Source: Karalla daura
Taxonomy: Eukaryota > Chordata > Actinopteri > Chaetodontiformes > Leiognathidae
Length of the DNA stretch: 64,000 nt
Direction: 5' to 3'
Assembly (NCBI GenBank): GCA_029224185.1
Contig: CM055200.1
Location: forward strand, 10,556,670 to 10,620,669
In this document: positions 1-11,824 of the stretch, piece by piece
How positions within the stretch are numbered: the stretch's first letter is position 1
Layout: the number at the start of each line of letters is the position of its first letter
Position numbers and translations under genes: made by a program
Notes under the pieces: model-generated
The model's database searches: none
The model's input: the letters and a program-made list of their open reading frames with translations, nothing else
What the model was told of the DNA's origin: nothing

Positions 1-135
1 AAAAGATATCTGACATCACAACCTTCAGTTCACAATCCAAAAAAGCAAACAGTGCAAAATCCCAACATCGGAATAGGAGCCTTTACGCATTTTTGCTTTA
101 AAACTAAGACAAAAATGAATAGGAATCCCTCTCAC

Positions 136-2229
136 CTGGTTTAGGGGCTGTTGTTCTGCCATCTGGGACAGACGCTGGATCCCTGCTTGATGTTGCTGTG
201 GCGGCAGGTGCGACATCCTCGACCTCTTTCTGGACCTCCGTGATGGCGGGGCACTCTGCTACTTCCCTCTGAACGTCCGTGAGAGCGGCACACTTGATGT
301 CTGCGTGACCCGGTTCCCGTGGACCTGCCTCCTCACACACGGAGTCCATCGGCTCCCCTGCAGCGCACAGCATCGGTTTCAATCAACAGCCCGAGATGAC
401 AAACGCCTGAGGAGCCTCAGCTCAGCTCACACACTTGTTTGTTCCGCCACCGGTAGACGAAGTCTGGACAGTAGGGCTTGTGTTTGCCGTACTTTCTCCA
501 TCCCCTGTTAGCACTCCTCTTTGGGTTATATTTGTTATTTGCTTTGAGCAGCACACACTGGCCTTTATGTTTATGTATTTAACCTCCTCTGTTGTCTACT
601 ACCATCTGTTCCTTTGTTCGACGCTAATAAATAAGCAGGGTTTTATGTTGCCTCCCTGGCTCGTAACAACATAAATATAATGATGCGATAATTGAGGACA
701 ATCCTCAGAAAGGCTCCGCCAGCGAAGCTGCGGCGAGTATCGACACTTTTTTATAAGAGATATTGCAACATAAACTCAGGAAGACTTCATAAAAGCTTTG
801 TCAATAAACTATCCCAGTCATAAGTGATTCCATTCGCTTTTTGTTTACGCGGCACCCCAAATGTTTGGTTCTGGAGTTCGACAAATAAATACGATCTCAC
901 CATCGCTCTGTCCTTTCGGTAATTCGCCGTTAGAAATGAATTTGTTCATCTTCTTAAGGATCTTCTTGTGGGATTTGGAAGGCTGGAATTTCAGTGCATG
1001 ACATCTGGACAGAGGGCAAAACAAAGGGTAGAGTTAGGAGTTTTAATTCGAAGTTGCATCAATATTACTGTGAATGCTGTTTTAATACAGATATGCAGCT
1101 CTTACTCAGTGGCTACACATTGTTTCCTGATGTTTTCTGCTTACCTGATGGTATACTGTGGACAGCATGTCTTGTTCATTATAGGCTTATAGACATATTT
1201 CCCACTTCTAAACAGAAAAGGAAAGAATAAACAACACTGAAACACATCATCCGTATGTGAAATATCCAACCTGAGACGGCTGAGACATCGACTGCGGGGA
1301 CAGCGTGTGGTTGGGGACAGTCACTCACCTTCTCCATCCTCGATCTATGAGGTCTTGGTAGTCCTGAACAGTCATGGTGTGAGACCACATCCCTGAATAA
1401 CACAGAGGGAAAAGTTCAATGTGCCACTGCTTCCACGATTTTACATCATAGTTGGCAAACGGTCAAAAGCATCCATCTACGACTGAATCGTCAACTTTTA
1501 AAACTGTAGTGGAATAATAACGTAATAATGAAATAACACTCAATCACTCCTCTTCTTGAACTGCTGTGTATGAAACTAGGCCAGCTGAACGCAGGACAAA
1601 GGCAGGACATACAGCCCGGCTACCACCCCCCCTGCTGTGAGGGAACACTGCTATCCAGTGAGCCACCGAGCCTCCAACATAGTGCTGAAGTTAAATTGTT
1701 TAGCATGAAACTGGATTAATGCACGCGAGCGGGAGGCTTCCCAGAGGCTAATGGGAGGTCCATGTTTTTGTGTACCATTAAATCACAGTGTCCTCCTGAG
1801 AACATTCCCAGTGCTTTAATGGTAGCCCACAATTTATTATCTGTGTCCACAGTAGCTGGGACCCGAATTCCCAGAACCGGACCCGGAGTTCAGCGTTTCA
1901 CCTCCCGACCTTTCGGCTCCGCGGCCACACACACAAACACACAGCAACAACCGGATCACTGCGTCAAGACCGTTATCCAGTTTCCATCAAGACAACAGAG
2001 GAAATCCACTGTATACAAGTTCACACAACACACACTGGGTTAGCGGCCGAGTACGGCATCTTGCGTCTCCAGAGAATAGCGTTCAGCCAGATTACAAAAC
2101 GGACATGGAGGAAAAGAGAGAAAGACACAGATGGGAGTTAGTTCCGAGGACTGCGCGTCTTCTTTAGGAAACAGGAAAACGCCTTACAATTTTGTTTAAA
2201 AAAAAAGGTTGTGGAGCACTCAGGAATAG

Positions 2230-2288
<59 letters not shown>

Positions 2289-4580
2289 CTGGACGTGAGT
2301 GCAGCTGTTGATACCGGAGCGGCTTTCCCGCACTCACACCTGATCCATTCTCCTCCACTGATGCGTGGCAGGCACAGGAACACAGGGGGCCAGATGCCGC
2401 GCTCTCCACTGTTGGCTTTTCGTGCAACGACTCTGTTGACAACATCGCATCCCACCGCGGGGGAAACATCTCGCCGAGCACCTGTGTGGAAAGTGGAAGC
2501 GCCGCTGGCACACTCTCTGCCAATCACTACGCCGATCGTTCCTTTTCCTTAATGTTGTTCCGGGAAAATCGGACGCAGCGATAACAACCTGACAACTCAG
2601 AACTGGGTCAGTCCCGCGCGCTTTATTTTCACCCCGCTCACTACTTCACTACTCCAGACACAGGTGGCGTACCGTGAGCCCGGTATCCTGCCATGCCCAC
2701 GTGACGCAACACGTCCAGATTACCACTCTTATCTTACTTTAGATAACAGTTCTCGTCTGCGGGCTCTGAGCCCAGTCTCTAATTGACTGCATTAGTAGCT
2801 GCCTGGCTCCTAATTATAGTCTGACCCCTGCGCACTTCCACAGAATGACACCGTTTGGCCCCACACAGAAAATCCTTTCCCCGTCTACAGGTTTTTTTTT
2901 TGAACACATGTACACAAGTCACAACTAAACGGGCATTATATCGACATGATTTCCCTCCAAATGACGGCTCCCACACACAGTCTAACCCCTTACTTGCTGT
3001 GCGTCACGATGGTTTTACCCTTTCTCTGAACACTAAATTAAGGATTGTCCCTGGCATTCAGGACTGCTGGCAACTAATGAAACAACACCCACAGCGAACC
3101 CCATATAAGCTTGAGCGTATTGACTTAACAGTGATTTGCCACTGGTGTAAAATTAAAAGCCAAAATTGTAATTACTGATTGTTTGCGCAGCTGACATTTC
3201 AATTACGCATAATCAAAACTAATCAATCAAATCAGCGTTTATTGATGCCACAACTCTGCCATTTTTGTTTGTCAACAGCAGTAAAGCACTGTAAAAGGCC
3301 GGTATTAGAGAGCAGTAACACATGGGTTGTAAAAATAGGATAATAATGGAAACTGAATAAAATGAGTCTATGTTGTTGCACACCATTCTGTTAAATGTGG
3401 AGGCATGGCATGAAAAACTGGCAATTACCACAGTAGCTCTCACAAAATTATCAATCTTTCCTTCTGTCAGGGTATAGCTCAGGTTTCTGGATCAAAGGAA
3501 GAGGACTCCCACACAGCAGGAGGACAGGCGATGCAACAAGACTGGAAGCTCTGCAGCCTTCTCGTTTAACAACTAAGTGTCAATCAGCAATCTGAGCCCT
3601 GACAGTAACACAGCTTCAGTTCTGTTGAGTTTACAGCACGCACACAGTAGTAAACACTGCTTCATCTGTTTCAGGACGTTGTGAAATCCCTGCCCCATGT
3701 TTAATCTCGGGTCAAAGCAACCACATCCCTTTCAAAGCGTTCCGTTTCAAGACAAAGGTCGTGTATATCAAGGAAAATCCAGCAGGTGATAGCTTGATTG
3801 TTGACTTATTAAATGAGATGGAGCAGGACCATTTGAACCATGTTCGGATAAATAAAACACTTGCCCCTCCATCAGAACTCACCCTGCCCTTATAAAGGCA
3901 GCATTTCCTCATCTATTCCCACTGTCAAAAGTTGAAGCTTCAGTTGAACTCGGTGACTCCATCGGACACACAGCTGCACATTTACTTACGAGGGCAACAA
4001 CCCTGATCTGCAGCTAATGGACCTGCTGCTGATGCCTGTATGATTGAAGCGGCGGTAACAAGTGTTGCAACGTTGGTTTCGACCATGTATTACAACCTAC
4101 CTTCACAGTGATTCAATAACTCCAGCACAACCATGCTGAATGACTGTAATTCATATTGTTTGACGGCTGTCTGGGTTCAGTTTCCCACGATTCCAGAGTT
4201 GCACTCCAGGATGCTAAAGGCTAAGCACTGAGTTAAAGCGCTATCCTTTGCACCCTCAGAGCAACGCCGAGTGAACGGTCACTTAACTCCACACAGACAT
4301 GTTTCACAGAAGAAGTGGGATTATAAACTAGCTCTGAGGGACCGTTATTGAGACGGTGTCGCGCTCCTGACATTTGAGAGCACTATCTTCAGACGCCGCT
4401 GCTCCAGGAAGTAGACGGAGCTCGCTAGCCGGTTAGCATAGAGCAGCCCCAGCCTCAACTACTTCACAGAGGCGACTCACCGTGAGAAAAGTTGCCCGTT
4501 TCATTTTTGCAGTAGCCGCAGCGGTAGCCGTCATCCCCGCCGAAGTACTCCACTATGGTGTAAGACTTGTTCCCTGCCAT
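136..4580 (-). CDS. ate1: ATE1, arginyl-tRNA-protein transferase (N-terminal part)
   Basis: Transfers Arg from Arg-tRNA to N-terminal acidic residues of proteins, marking them for the N-degron ubiquitin pathway in cytosol and nucleus. Five coding exons are readable on the minus strand: 4481-4580, 1329-1392, 1145-1207, 901-1004 and 136-357, all with GT-AG borders and compatible phases (553 nt, about 184 residues). The ATG at 4580 starts the first exon, which carries the conserved RCGYCKN motif. The next exons carry TVQDYQDLIDRGWRR and NKTCCPQYTI. The CxxC and CC cysteines are the conserved N-terminal set of the family, implicated in metal-cluster binding. KFQPSKSHKKILKKM follows, then an acidic, poorly conserved linker exon. 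Human ATE1 is about 518 aa, so the catalytic C-terminal half lies left of position 1. The identification rests on clear similarity to vertebrate ATE1 over the first four exons; the linker is assigned by phase and position. Confidence 0.93.
1630..1675 (-). repeat. fragment of dispersed teleost repeat
   Basis: The stretch reading 'gtgagggaacactgctatcc...gtgagccaccgagcc' resembles the head of the teleost element seen more fully at 39240-39513. Short and diverged. Confidence 0.35.
2232..2286. repeat. (GT)n microsatellite
   Basis: About 27 perfect GT units in the ATE1 first intron. Confidence 0.97.
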
Positions 4581-5533
4581 GGTGGCTGAGGGGCTGGACA
4601 GATGACAGTCGCACGGTGCCCGGTAGAGTCCGGGCAGGTCCTGCTGCTACAGACCAGGCCCCGCCCCCCGCTATGACGTCAGAGCCCCACATTCTCCTAC
4701 ACGTTTCAAAAAACCATGGAAGAAATACATTGAAGTGTTTTTTTTCACTCTTGTACGATGGTGGGCAAGTGGTAACTTTGGTTCAAATACTTTGGTACTG
4801 CTCCACATATGTCTGAAAGATAATTTCACTTTAATAACTCAGTAGAATTTTCAGTTTATTGCTGTAAATATTGCTCCATGTCTAGTTATATGTCTGCTGA
4901 AACACATGGGGTTTTACACGTAAAAACAAGAAACAACAAAGTAAGCAGATGGAAAATGAAATTGTGTTGACATGGTAGAGTACTGCATTGGATAATGTTA
5001 ACATTTTCGACAATGAAATTAATACGCAAGTGTCATATATTTTGTTTAGTCTGTGTTTTTTATCTGTCAGGGATTTAGTGTGTATTATTTGTTAATACTC
5101 GAAGTATGAATTAAAAAAGAGCTACATAAGTTGAGCAAATAAATGGTAATACTAAACACAGTGTGTAAATAAAGTGACTATAAAATTAGCATCAGCAGTT
5201 CAATCCCAGGCCCCTGCATCCCTTATGTTTCCTTTTGGAGCCAAATAATAAACCCCAAAAAAAACTCCTCCTGACGCTGTGTCATCAGCGTGAAAATGTG
5301 TGTGAATGGTTCACAGTTATTGAGTTATTGATTACACAGACAAGTGGAAAGTGTAGGGTACCCTCTGTGACCAGTGAATGAATGTGAATAGTGAATGTGA
5401 TGTGTCTGCAAATAAAGTGCTTTGAGAGGTCATAAAGATTAGAAAAGCCCTAGATAAGAAACAAGCAGATATGCATTTTTCTGCTTTAAATCTGTGAAAG
5501 ATGCACACAAATTGTAAGCAACTATACAGTATA
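4581..5533. other. ATE1 upstream region and intergenic sequence
   Basis: About 100 bases upstream of the ATE1 start codon are GC-rich (to about 4680) and probably contain the 5' UTR and promoter. The rest is AT-rich. At about 5300-5450 there is the text '...aataaagtgctttgag...' followed by '...agaaaagccctagataag', typical of the 3' tail of a common teleost retroelement. No gene seen. Confidence 0.5.
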
Positions 5534-5539
5534 TTTATT
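5534..5539 (-). terminator. candidate polyadenylation signal of ALDH18A1
   Basis: AATAAA on the minus strand, about 500 bases downstream of the ALDH18A1 stop codon, which gives a reasonable 3' UTR length. Position-based inference only. Confidence 0.5.
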
Positions 5540-6037
5540 CATAAGTCATCTGTGCAAAGGACAGCAAAATGAAAACTGAACCAAGATCCTGCACAAACAA
5601 CACTGACAGTAAAAACCAGAGAGACCAAGGAAGAGCTTGTATGTAGAAAAATAAGTTAGAAAATCAGAGTTGGGCATGATTTCTATTTGCTGCCACCATA
5701 AAAACGATTGTAAAGAGGTAAGGTTTGTTTGTGTATACTTTGTGTCATCAGTCACATACATGACTGAATTAAAAGTTTTTTTTTCTTTTCACCGAGACAT
5801 TTCACCCTCTTAGTCAGAACAAAAGTCACAGGAAAACGGATCTAAAAAAATGCACAGGTTTATGCATGAAATTCGAGACTTGGTAGTCCAGGAAGTACCC
5901 TCTGTTCTGCATGAAGTTTCTTGTGCCAACAAAGTGGATTTACACACATGATGAAGCAGAAACTTGAAGTGCTACTGGCAGACACGAACCTTAAAATGAA
6001 CTGTCAGGCGTCAGAATCTGTTTCTTTGGTCGGGCTC

Positions 6038-9000
6038 CTAACTGAAGCCTCCCTGCGGCACAGGTATGTTTTCATGGAGGTACTTCATGCTGCCTTGCTC
6101 AGAGAAGTCAGCCACAGTGTGGCCCTCTCCACGCATCACCCATTTGGTGGTCAGAAGCCCCTCCAAACCCACTGGACCTCTGGCGTGTATCCTTGCTGTA
6201 CTAATGCCAACTTCAGCTCCTGCAAACACAAAACAGAAATCATTCTTCCGCCCAACTCAGTAGCAGGTTTGATTTTATCTAAACTACAATCATGACTTAT
6301 ACTTCACATACCTAGACCAAAGCGGTATCCATCAGCAAAGCGGGAGCTGGAGTTCCAGAATACACAGGCGCTGTCCACCTGCTGCAGAAACTGTTCGGCC
6401 GTCTCTTCATTTTCTGTAACAATGACGTCGGTGTGGGAGCTGCCGTATTTGTGGATGTGGTCCACGGCGTCCTGCATGCTGTCCACCACCTCGATGCAGC
6501 ACTCCAGGTCCCCGTACTCTGTCCTCAGAGACTTCACCTCGGATGGGCTGAAAGTCAAATAGGATGCAAATCGTGGGCCCGCGTGGATCTTCACCTGAGA
6601 GAAAGCAATGGATGAAACCATCAAAAACAGAAACAAACACAGTCGTGTATTCTTCTGAAATAAAAGACAAACTATATACAAAGTCCTTCCTTACATGTTC
6701 TGTTCTCAGCATATCAATGATCTGGTCAAATACAGGAGTACGCAGCAGATCTCTATGTATAAGCAGCGTCTCCATAGCGTTGCAGGCAGCAGGGTAGTCA
6801 CATTTGGAGTCCTTGACTAGAATGAAATACAAGTTAGTAGGCCCTGCACAATATGTAAAAGACCAGCAGCATATCCAAATAGGATATAACATCTGTTCTC
6901 TGCAAAAAAATATACACAGACATGCAGAAAGTACATACCAATGTCAATGGCTTTGTCTATGCTGGCATCATTGTCTATGTAGACGTGACAGACGCCCTCA
7001 CTGTGGCCCAGCACAGGAATACCCTTCGCTGCCCTTTGGATGCCCCGGACCAGCTGGGACGAACCTCTTGGAATGATCAGGTCGATCAACTTGTCCAGTC
7101 TGCACAGATCCTCGACTTCTTCCCGCGTGCTCACCTGCACAAGGCAAAGGCTCATTTCACAGCACGTCACATGATATACAAGTTAGTCCTGTAACAATGA
7201 GCACTATGTGTCTGTCTTTACCAGCTGAATGGCATCGGATACGCCATGAATGGAAAGTGCTTCCTGGGTGAGCTGATGCAGGATTTTATTAGTGTTGGCC
7301 GCTTCTTTGCCACCCTTGAGCAGCAGAGCATTTCCACTGGCAATAGCCAGAGCAGACACCTGAAACGCAATGTTAAAAAGCAAGAAACAGTGAGTTCAAA
7401 CTTCACTCGTCGGACGGACTGGTCGAGCTGAGCGCCGCGGGGGGGGGGGGGGGGGGGGGCGTCGGGGTCGCCTGACCTGAGGGAGACAATCCGGCCGTGA
7501 CTCAAAGATGACCAGCAGGACCCCGATGGGGACGGTGATCTGCTCCAGCTCCAGGTTGTTGGCCACCCTGGTCCTCCTCAGCACCCGGCCCACGCTGTCC
7601 CGGGAGGACACGGCAAGCTGGCGCAGGCCGATGGCCAGGCTGTTCAGCTTCGCGGTCGACAGGCTGAGGCGGTTGAGCAGAGCCTGAGACAAACGACCTA
7701 CGGGCAGAACGAAGGAAAGCACAACACTGTAACACCCTGTAGTACTGTACATGATAAACATTGGCACGGGAGACGCGAGTGGGCTTTCTCGGTGACTCTG
7801 TACCTGATGCCATTGCCAATTCCATGTCCCTCTTGTTGGCGCTGAGAATCTCATCTTTCTTCTCTGTAAGCAGCTCTGCAAGAGCGCAGATGATCTCCCC
7901 TCTCTAGAAAAACAAACATCACTCATCACATAGCTGGCAAAAACACCTTTTCCATGCTTGTAGGTTTCAACGTTTCACGTGTATTTAATGCTCAACAGAT
8001 GTGTTCTCCCTTCTGGAATCTTCAGGGATGATATAATCAGGTCAACAAGCTGGATCTATGAACGTTAAATCTCCATACAATTTCTTTGTTTCCGTGAAGG
8101 GATACACGCTTCTAGTGCAATAAATGAATCTCACCTGCTCAGGGTGAAGGGAGGCCAGGGTTCTGCCCGAATGCCGTGCCATCTCTGCCTGCTGCTCCAC
8201 AGTCGGACCTGGTGGAGTCAATAAGACACAGATCAGAGAGGAATACGAAGCCACAGTCTCATCATGGCCTTTCTACGTGGTTACAGCAGGTACCTGCCGG
8301 CTTCACTTCCGAGAAGAAGGTGCCAACTTTCTTCCCTTCCACGATGTCTGTGATGACATGGCCTGTCACTTTAGGATGTGTGCCGTTAGCAATGACCACT
8401 GATGTTCCACCCTGGAGAGCCCAGAGGGCTGCTTTCACCTGATTCAGAGACGATGAAGAATAATAGAACCGGTTCTATCCACTTAACATTTTGACAAAAA
8501 ATCAAAACATCTCCTCGCTGACCTTGGCTTCCATCCCACCGAGGCCAACTCTGGACTTGGTGCCGTACGTGATGGACTGCTGGTCTCCAGGATAGAAGAT
8601 ATCGATGAGCTTGGCATCATCTGTTCCCGGGGGGCTGTCGTATAAGCCTGTGGAAAAGGTTTTTGTTTTAAATCCTCCACATATGCAAATGAGTTGTACT
8701 AACAGTACTGTCTTAAGTACTGTGTCAAGTTTTAAGTATTTAGTAGCATTTCCAATACTTAGTTAGTTATAGTGCATTAACTGTGTTAATATAGTGAAAA
8801 CAAATCAAACAAAGCAATTGTTTGACCTAAATATCCTTTTTATGGCTAATAAGAACACATCATTTATAGATTTTTCTGGAAAAACCGCCACATCAGGCAA
8901 AGATCTAATGCAAACATGAAGGGAACTGAGCATCTTTGTAAACCACAACCATTAACAACACAAGTATAGATGTACCTTCTACGTCGGACAGGGCGATTAG

Positions 9001-10410
9001 GAGGTCTGCTTTCATTTCAACAGCCAGCCGTGCAGCTAAGCTGTCGTTATCTTTTATGCTGATTACCTGGAACACAAAGAGAAGTTTCATTAAGCCAAAA
9101 GGAATGTATCAGTGTATGAAACATTGCACTACAGAACAGCTTATCAGGGAACCAAAGCCTCCCAGAGCCATGCATTTGCAGGACAAACAATGTACGTTCT
9201 CCCTATTGCAAACAGACACGACAAAAGCAAATCCATGCAGTAGTCTAAAATTGAAACCGTGTGCACAAGCTACATCGCCTTAGCGAGGATGGAAATGGAG
9301 ATGAGAGGACACATACTTTTTTGAATCATGGGAGATCAGCAATCCACCAACACAACTCTGGACAACATTTAGCATTCCCAGCATGCCCTTCACACAGTAC
9401 CCACATTTACCCCCTGCAGGTCACTGTTGGGAACAGGGGGTGGAACAACAGCATCATTGGTGTTGATGATGGGGACGATGTTCATCCGCAGCAGTTCGTG
9501 GAGCGTGCTGTTCAGGTTGCGACGCTTCTGCTCGTCGTGAAAATCCAGATTGGTGACCAGAATCTGGAGCGGTGGACAAGAAGTAGACAAGAGGGGTAAG
9601 AGATCAACACATATCTTTGCTAACTGGTTTCTTATGTAAGAAACGGGAGATACATACTTGAGCAGTGCAGGTGCTGTACTGGGTGAACATAGCTTCATAC
9701 AATGCCATCAGTCCGCTCTGTCCAGCAGCTGCGCAGGCTCTTGCCTCCAAAACTGGAACAGACTGAAAGAGATTTCACTTGAGTTAAAAATCTGATGTAT
9801 GTCAAAGACTGGACTAAAATGTTAAAAGACTATGATTTACCATCTCTTTCAGCTGGTTTTGTCCAGAGTGCAAAGCCTGTCTGACACTCTGTGACAGCAG
9901 GATCTCATGTCTCAGTCTCTGCTTCCCAAACGCAACAGCGCCACTGGTGACAATCATCATCTCCCTGCCTTGGTTCTGCAGCATGGCCACCTGACAGGAC
10001 ACACCAGCCCACACTTTAATATCCCACCCGACCATTTCAACTCCTTGTCCTGCGCCGGTGTATCCACAGTATTACCTGCTCTACTATCGATGCCAGGCGG
10101 CCAAGTGCCAGACCGCACTCATCCCGCGTCACCACAGCACTGCCCAGCTTCACCACGATGCGCTTGGCCTGCTTCAACTCACTGCGGTGGGCAAAAGACT
10201 TCCCGTGGGGGCGCGGGAGCGAGACTGCGGAGAAAAGCCAAGTTTGACGCTCCCAACATTTCAAAGACATTCCGATCATTTTGTCCAGGTGGGACAGGAC
10301 TGTAGATACTCACACTTAGCCTGGGAGAAGGCTCTGCTGGAGACCGCGCACACATTGGACCGCAGGGCTGTGGATGGCAGGCGAGAGCACGAGGCCAGCC
10401 TGGCAAACAT
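6038..10410 (-). CDS. aldh18a1: ALDH18A1, delta-1-pyrroline-5-carboxylate synthase
   Basis: Bifunctional mitochondrial enzyme: glutamate 5-kinase followed by gamma-glutamyl phosphate reductase, making P5C for proline, ornithine and arginine synthesis. Sixteen coding exons: 10314-10410, 10076-10224, 9841-9990, 9658-9762, 9405-9563, 8976-9066, 8523-8647, 8294-8438, 8135-8208, 7804-7903, 7477-7697, 7222-7359, 6939-7134, 6695-6816, 6312-6594, 6038-6219. The lengths total 2337 nt, an unbroken 778-aa protein (human 795). The first 30 or so residues are rich in Arg/Ser with no acids, as expected for a mitochondrial presequence. The kinase part includes KRIVVKLGSAVVTR and VTSGAVAFGKQRLRHE. The reductase part includes FESRPDCLPQ, IPRGSSQLV and YPAACNAMETLLIHR, which contains the catalytic Cys. 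The protein ends PVPQGGFS, stop TAG. Relative to human it lacks one Gly before DECGLALG. A tandem donor at exon 5 is described in the findings. Confidence 0.97.
7439..7459. repeat. poly-G homopolymer in ALDH18A1 intron
   Basis: A run of about 21 G on the plus strand (C in the ALDH18A1 transcript) in the 117-nt intron 7360-7476. It begins 17 nt downstream of the donor of exon 7477-7697. Confidence 0.95.
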
Positions 10411-10966
10411 GGCACTGATAGCTGGAGGCAGCTGTGATGAGCAAACACATCCCTGTCAAGAATGTCACTCTAACAGTGCAATAACCTCTGTCTGAGATAA
10501 GCAGCTTGTGGTATTGAGAGAATGCGCGCCTGGCAATCTGCGAGCCAGCTGTTAAGTGTAATGAAGCATGGCATCTGATGAATCTGAACAAAATGATCTT
10601 AACATGGTCCCGGTCTCCCTTTGTTTTAGCTTATCAGCACTGACACACTGACCCAGTGAAGCTCACTGGCTGTTTGGGTCCCTCGATCTGAACTAAGAGG
10701 AACTATTTTGAGAGGAAGAAGCCTGAGAGGTTAATGTACACTTTCAACAGAAATAAGCTCTAAAGTATGTGGGAGCAACCTCGTGTGCGGGTCAGACAAT
10801 AAGGCGCTCAGCTTGCAGCTTGTGTCTGGTTAAAAAAAAAACTGCTGTCAAACAGTGCCCGAGGCGAGCTGACTGCAGCTAGCATTAGCTTCTGCACGCT
10901 ACCACAATGGCTGCTTCACCGGCTCTTTCTCCACGACGGAACAGTAAGTTCAAAGTCACTTCTTAC

Positions 10967-11090
10967 CCGATGCTGTGACAAGTCTGAGATGTAAACAGAC
11001 GGCAGGGCAGAGCAGGAGACACGTAGTCGTCAGGCGAACCGGAGCTGCACTGCTGCCACATCCACAGCCCACGCTGGGAGGGAAGTGCTT
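10967..11090 (-). promoter_or_regulatory. likely non-coding first exon and promoter of ALDH18A1
   Basis: On the minus strand a strong donor (CATCGG|gtaagaag) sits at 10966/10967. A matching acceptor (cctccag) lies just upstream of the ATG at 10410. Together they predict a 5' UTR exon ending at 10967 and a 0.55-kb first intron. The 5' boundary near 11090 is a guess. The area is GC-rich compared with the sequence to its right. Confidence 0.45.
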
Positions 11091-11824
11091 AAACTGAGCT
11101 ATTCTCCGAGGAGGATTACGTACAGTATCTTACGTACACTGACGTGTTAGACCATGTACGCCGGTCTTTACGTACGTAGAAATAGTCGCTTCGATAGGTG
11201 GATACTTGAGGAGCAAGGGGAAGTACAAGCAGCGTAAAGGAGGGAAAGAACTCAAATTGGTTGTGAGTGGTTAAAATGTGTTCAGATATCTAGCTTATGT
11301 TGCCACTTTGAATGGAGCAGACTAATAATGGTGAACAGCTCAATGAAATCACACCTTAAAAATGATTTATTACACATTACAACCATCAATTCATCATACC
11401 TGTACACCATTATCCTTCTTAAAGTTTCTATCAATCATGTCCACTCTGTACCTTAAAATAATAAAAGTTTATAGTAACAAGTGTATTCAGTAATAATTAT
11501 TGAAATTCACTGGCACTGACACATAGAATGGACACATTTGCATAAACTGAAGGAATTGCTGATGATCTATTTAACTGTAATGTAGTTTTGTAACAAATAA
11601 TGAGTGATTGAATTAATCCAGTTTGTTGGAAATGTGCCATTCGGCTGTGTGTGGTGTGTGGAGTCAATGGCCTGAAACAGCTATCAACTCAGCTTTAGTA
11701 ATCCGACACTGGGGCACATGAGTGACGTGTGCCGGCCAACACTGGCCTGTGAAACATTCATGAGATGCAGGGCCAGGAAGAGTATAGTGCACTCTGAGCT
11801 GCCAGAGCAGCTGCAAGCACAGCT

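Larger units (their letters stand above)
1393..4480. other. ATE1 first intron, no gene seen
   Basis: A 3.1-kb intron on the minus strand. It holds a (GT)n microsatellite at 2232-2286 and a short fragment of a dispersed teleost repeat near 1630-1675. No coding exon is supported. The short open frames around 2140-2550 encode repetitive Thr-His or Val-Cys strings from the microsatellite. Confidence 0.6.

Noticed and set aside
2164..2552. Open frames through the GT repeat encoding Thr-His or Val-Cys runs
   Set aside because: They exist only because a dinucleotide repeat has no stops; there is no splice or homology support. The same applies to frames at 31547-31876, 38697-39049, 42309-42512, 48007-48465 and 51610-52050.
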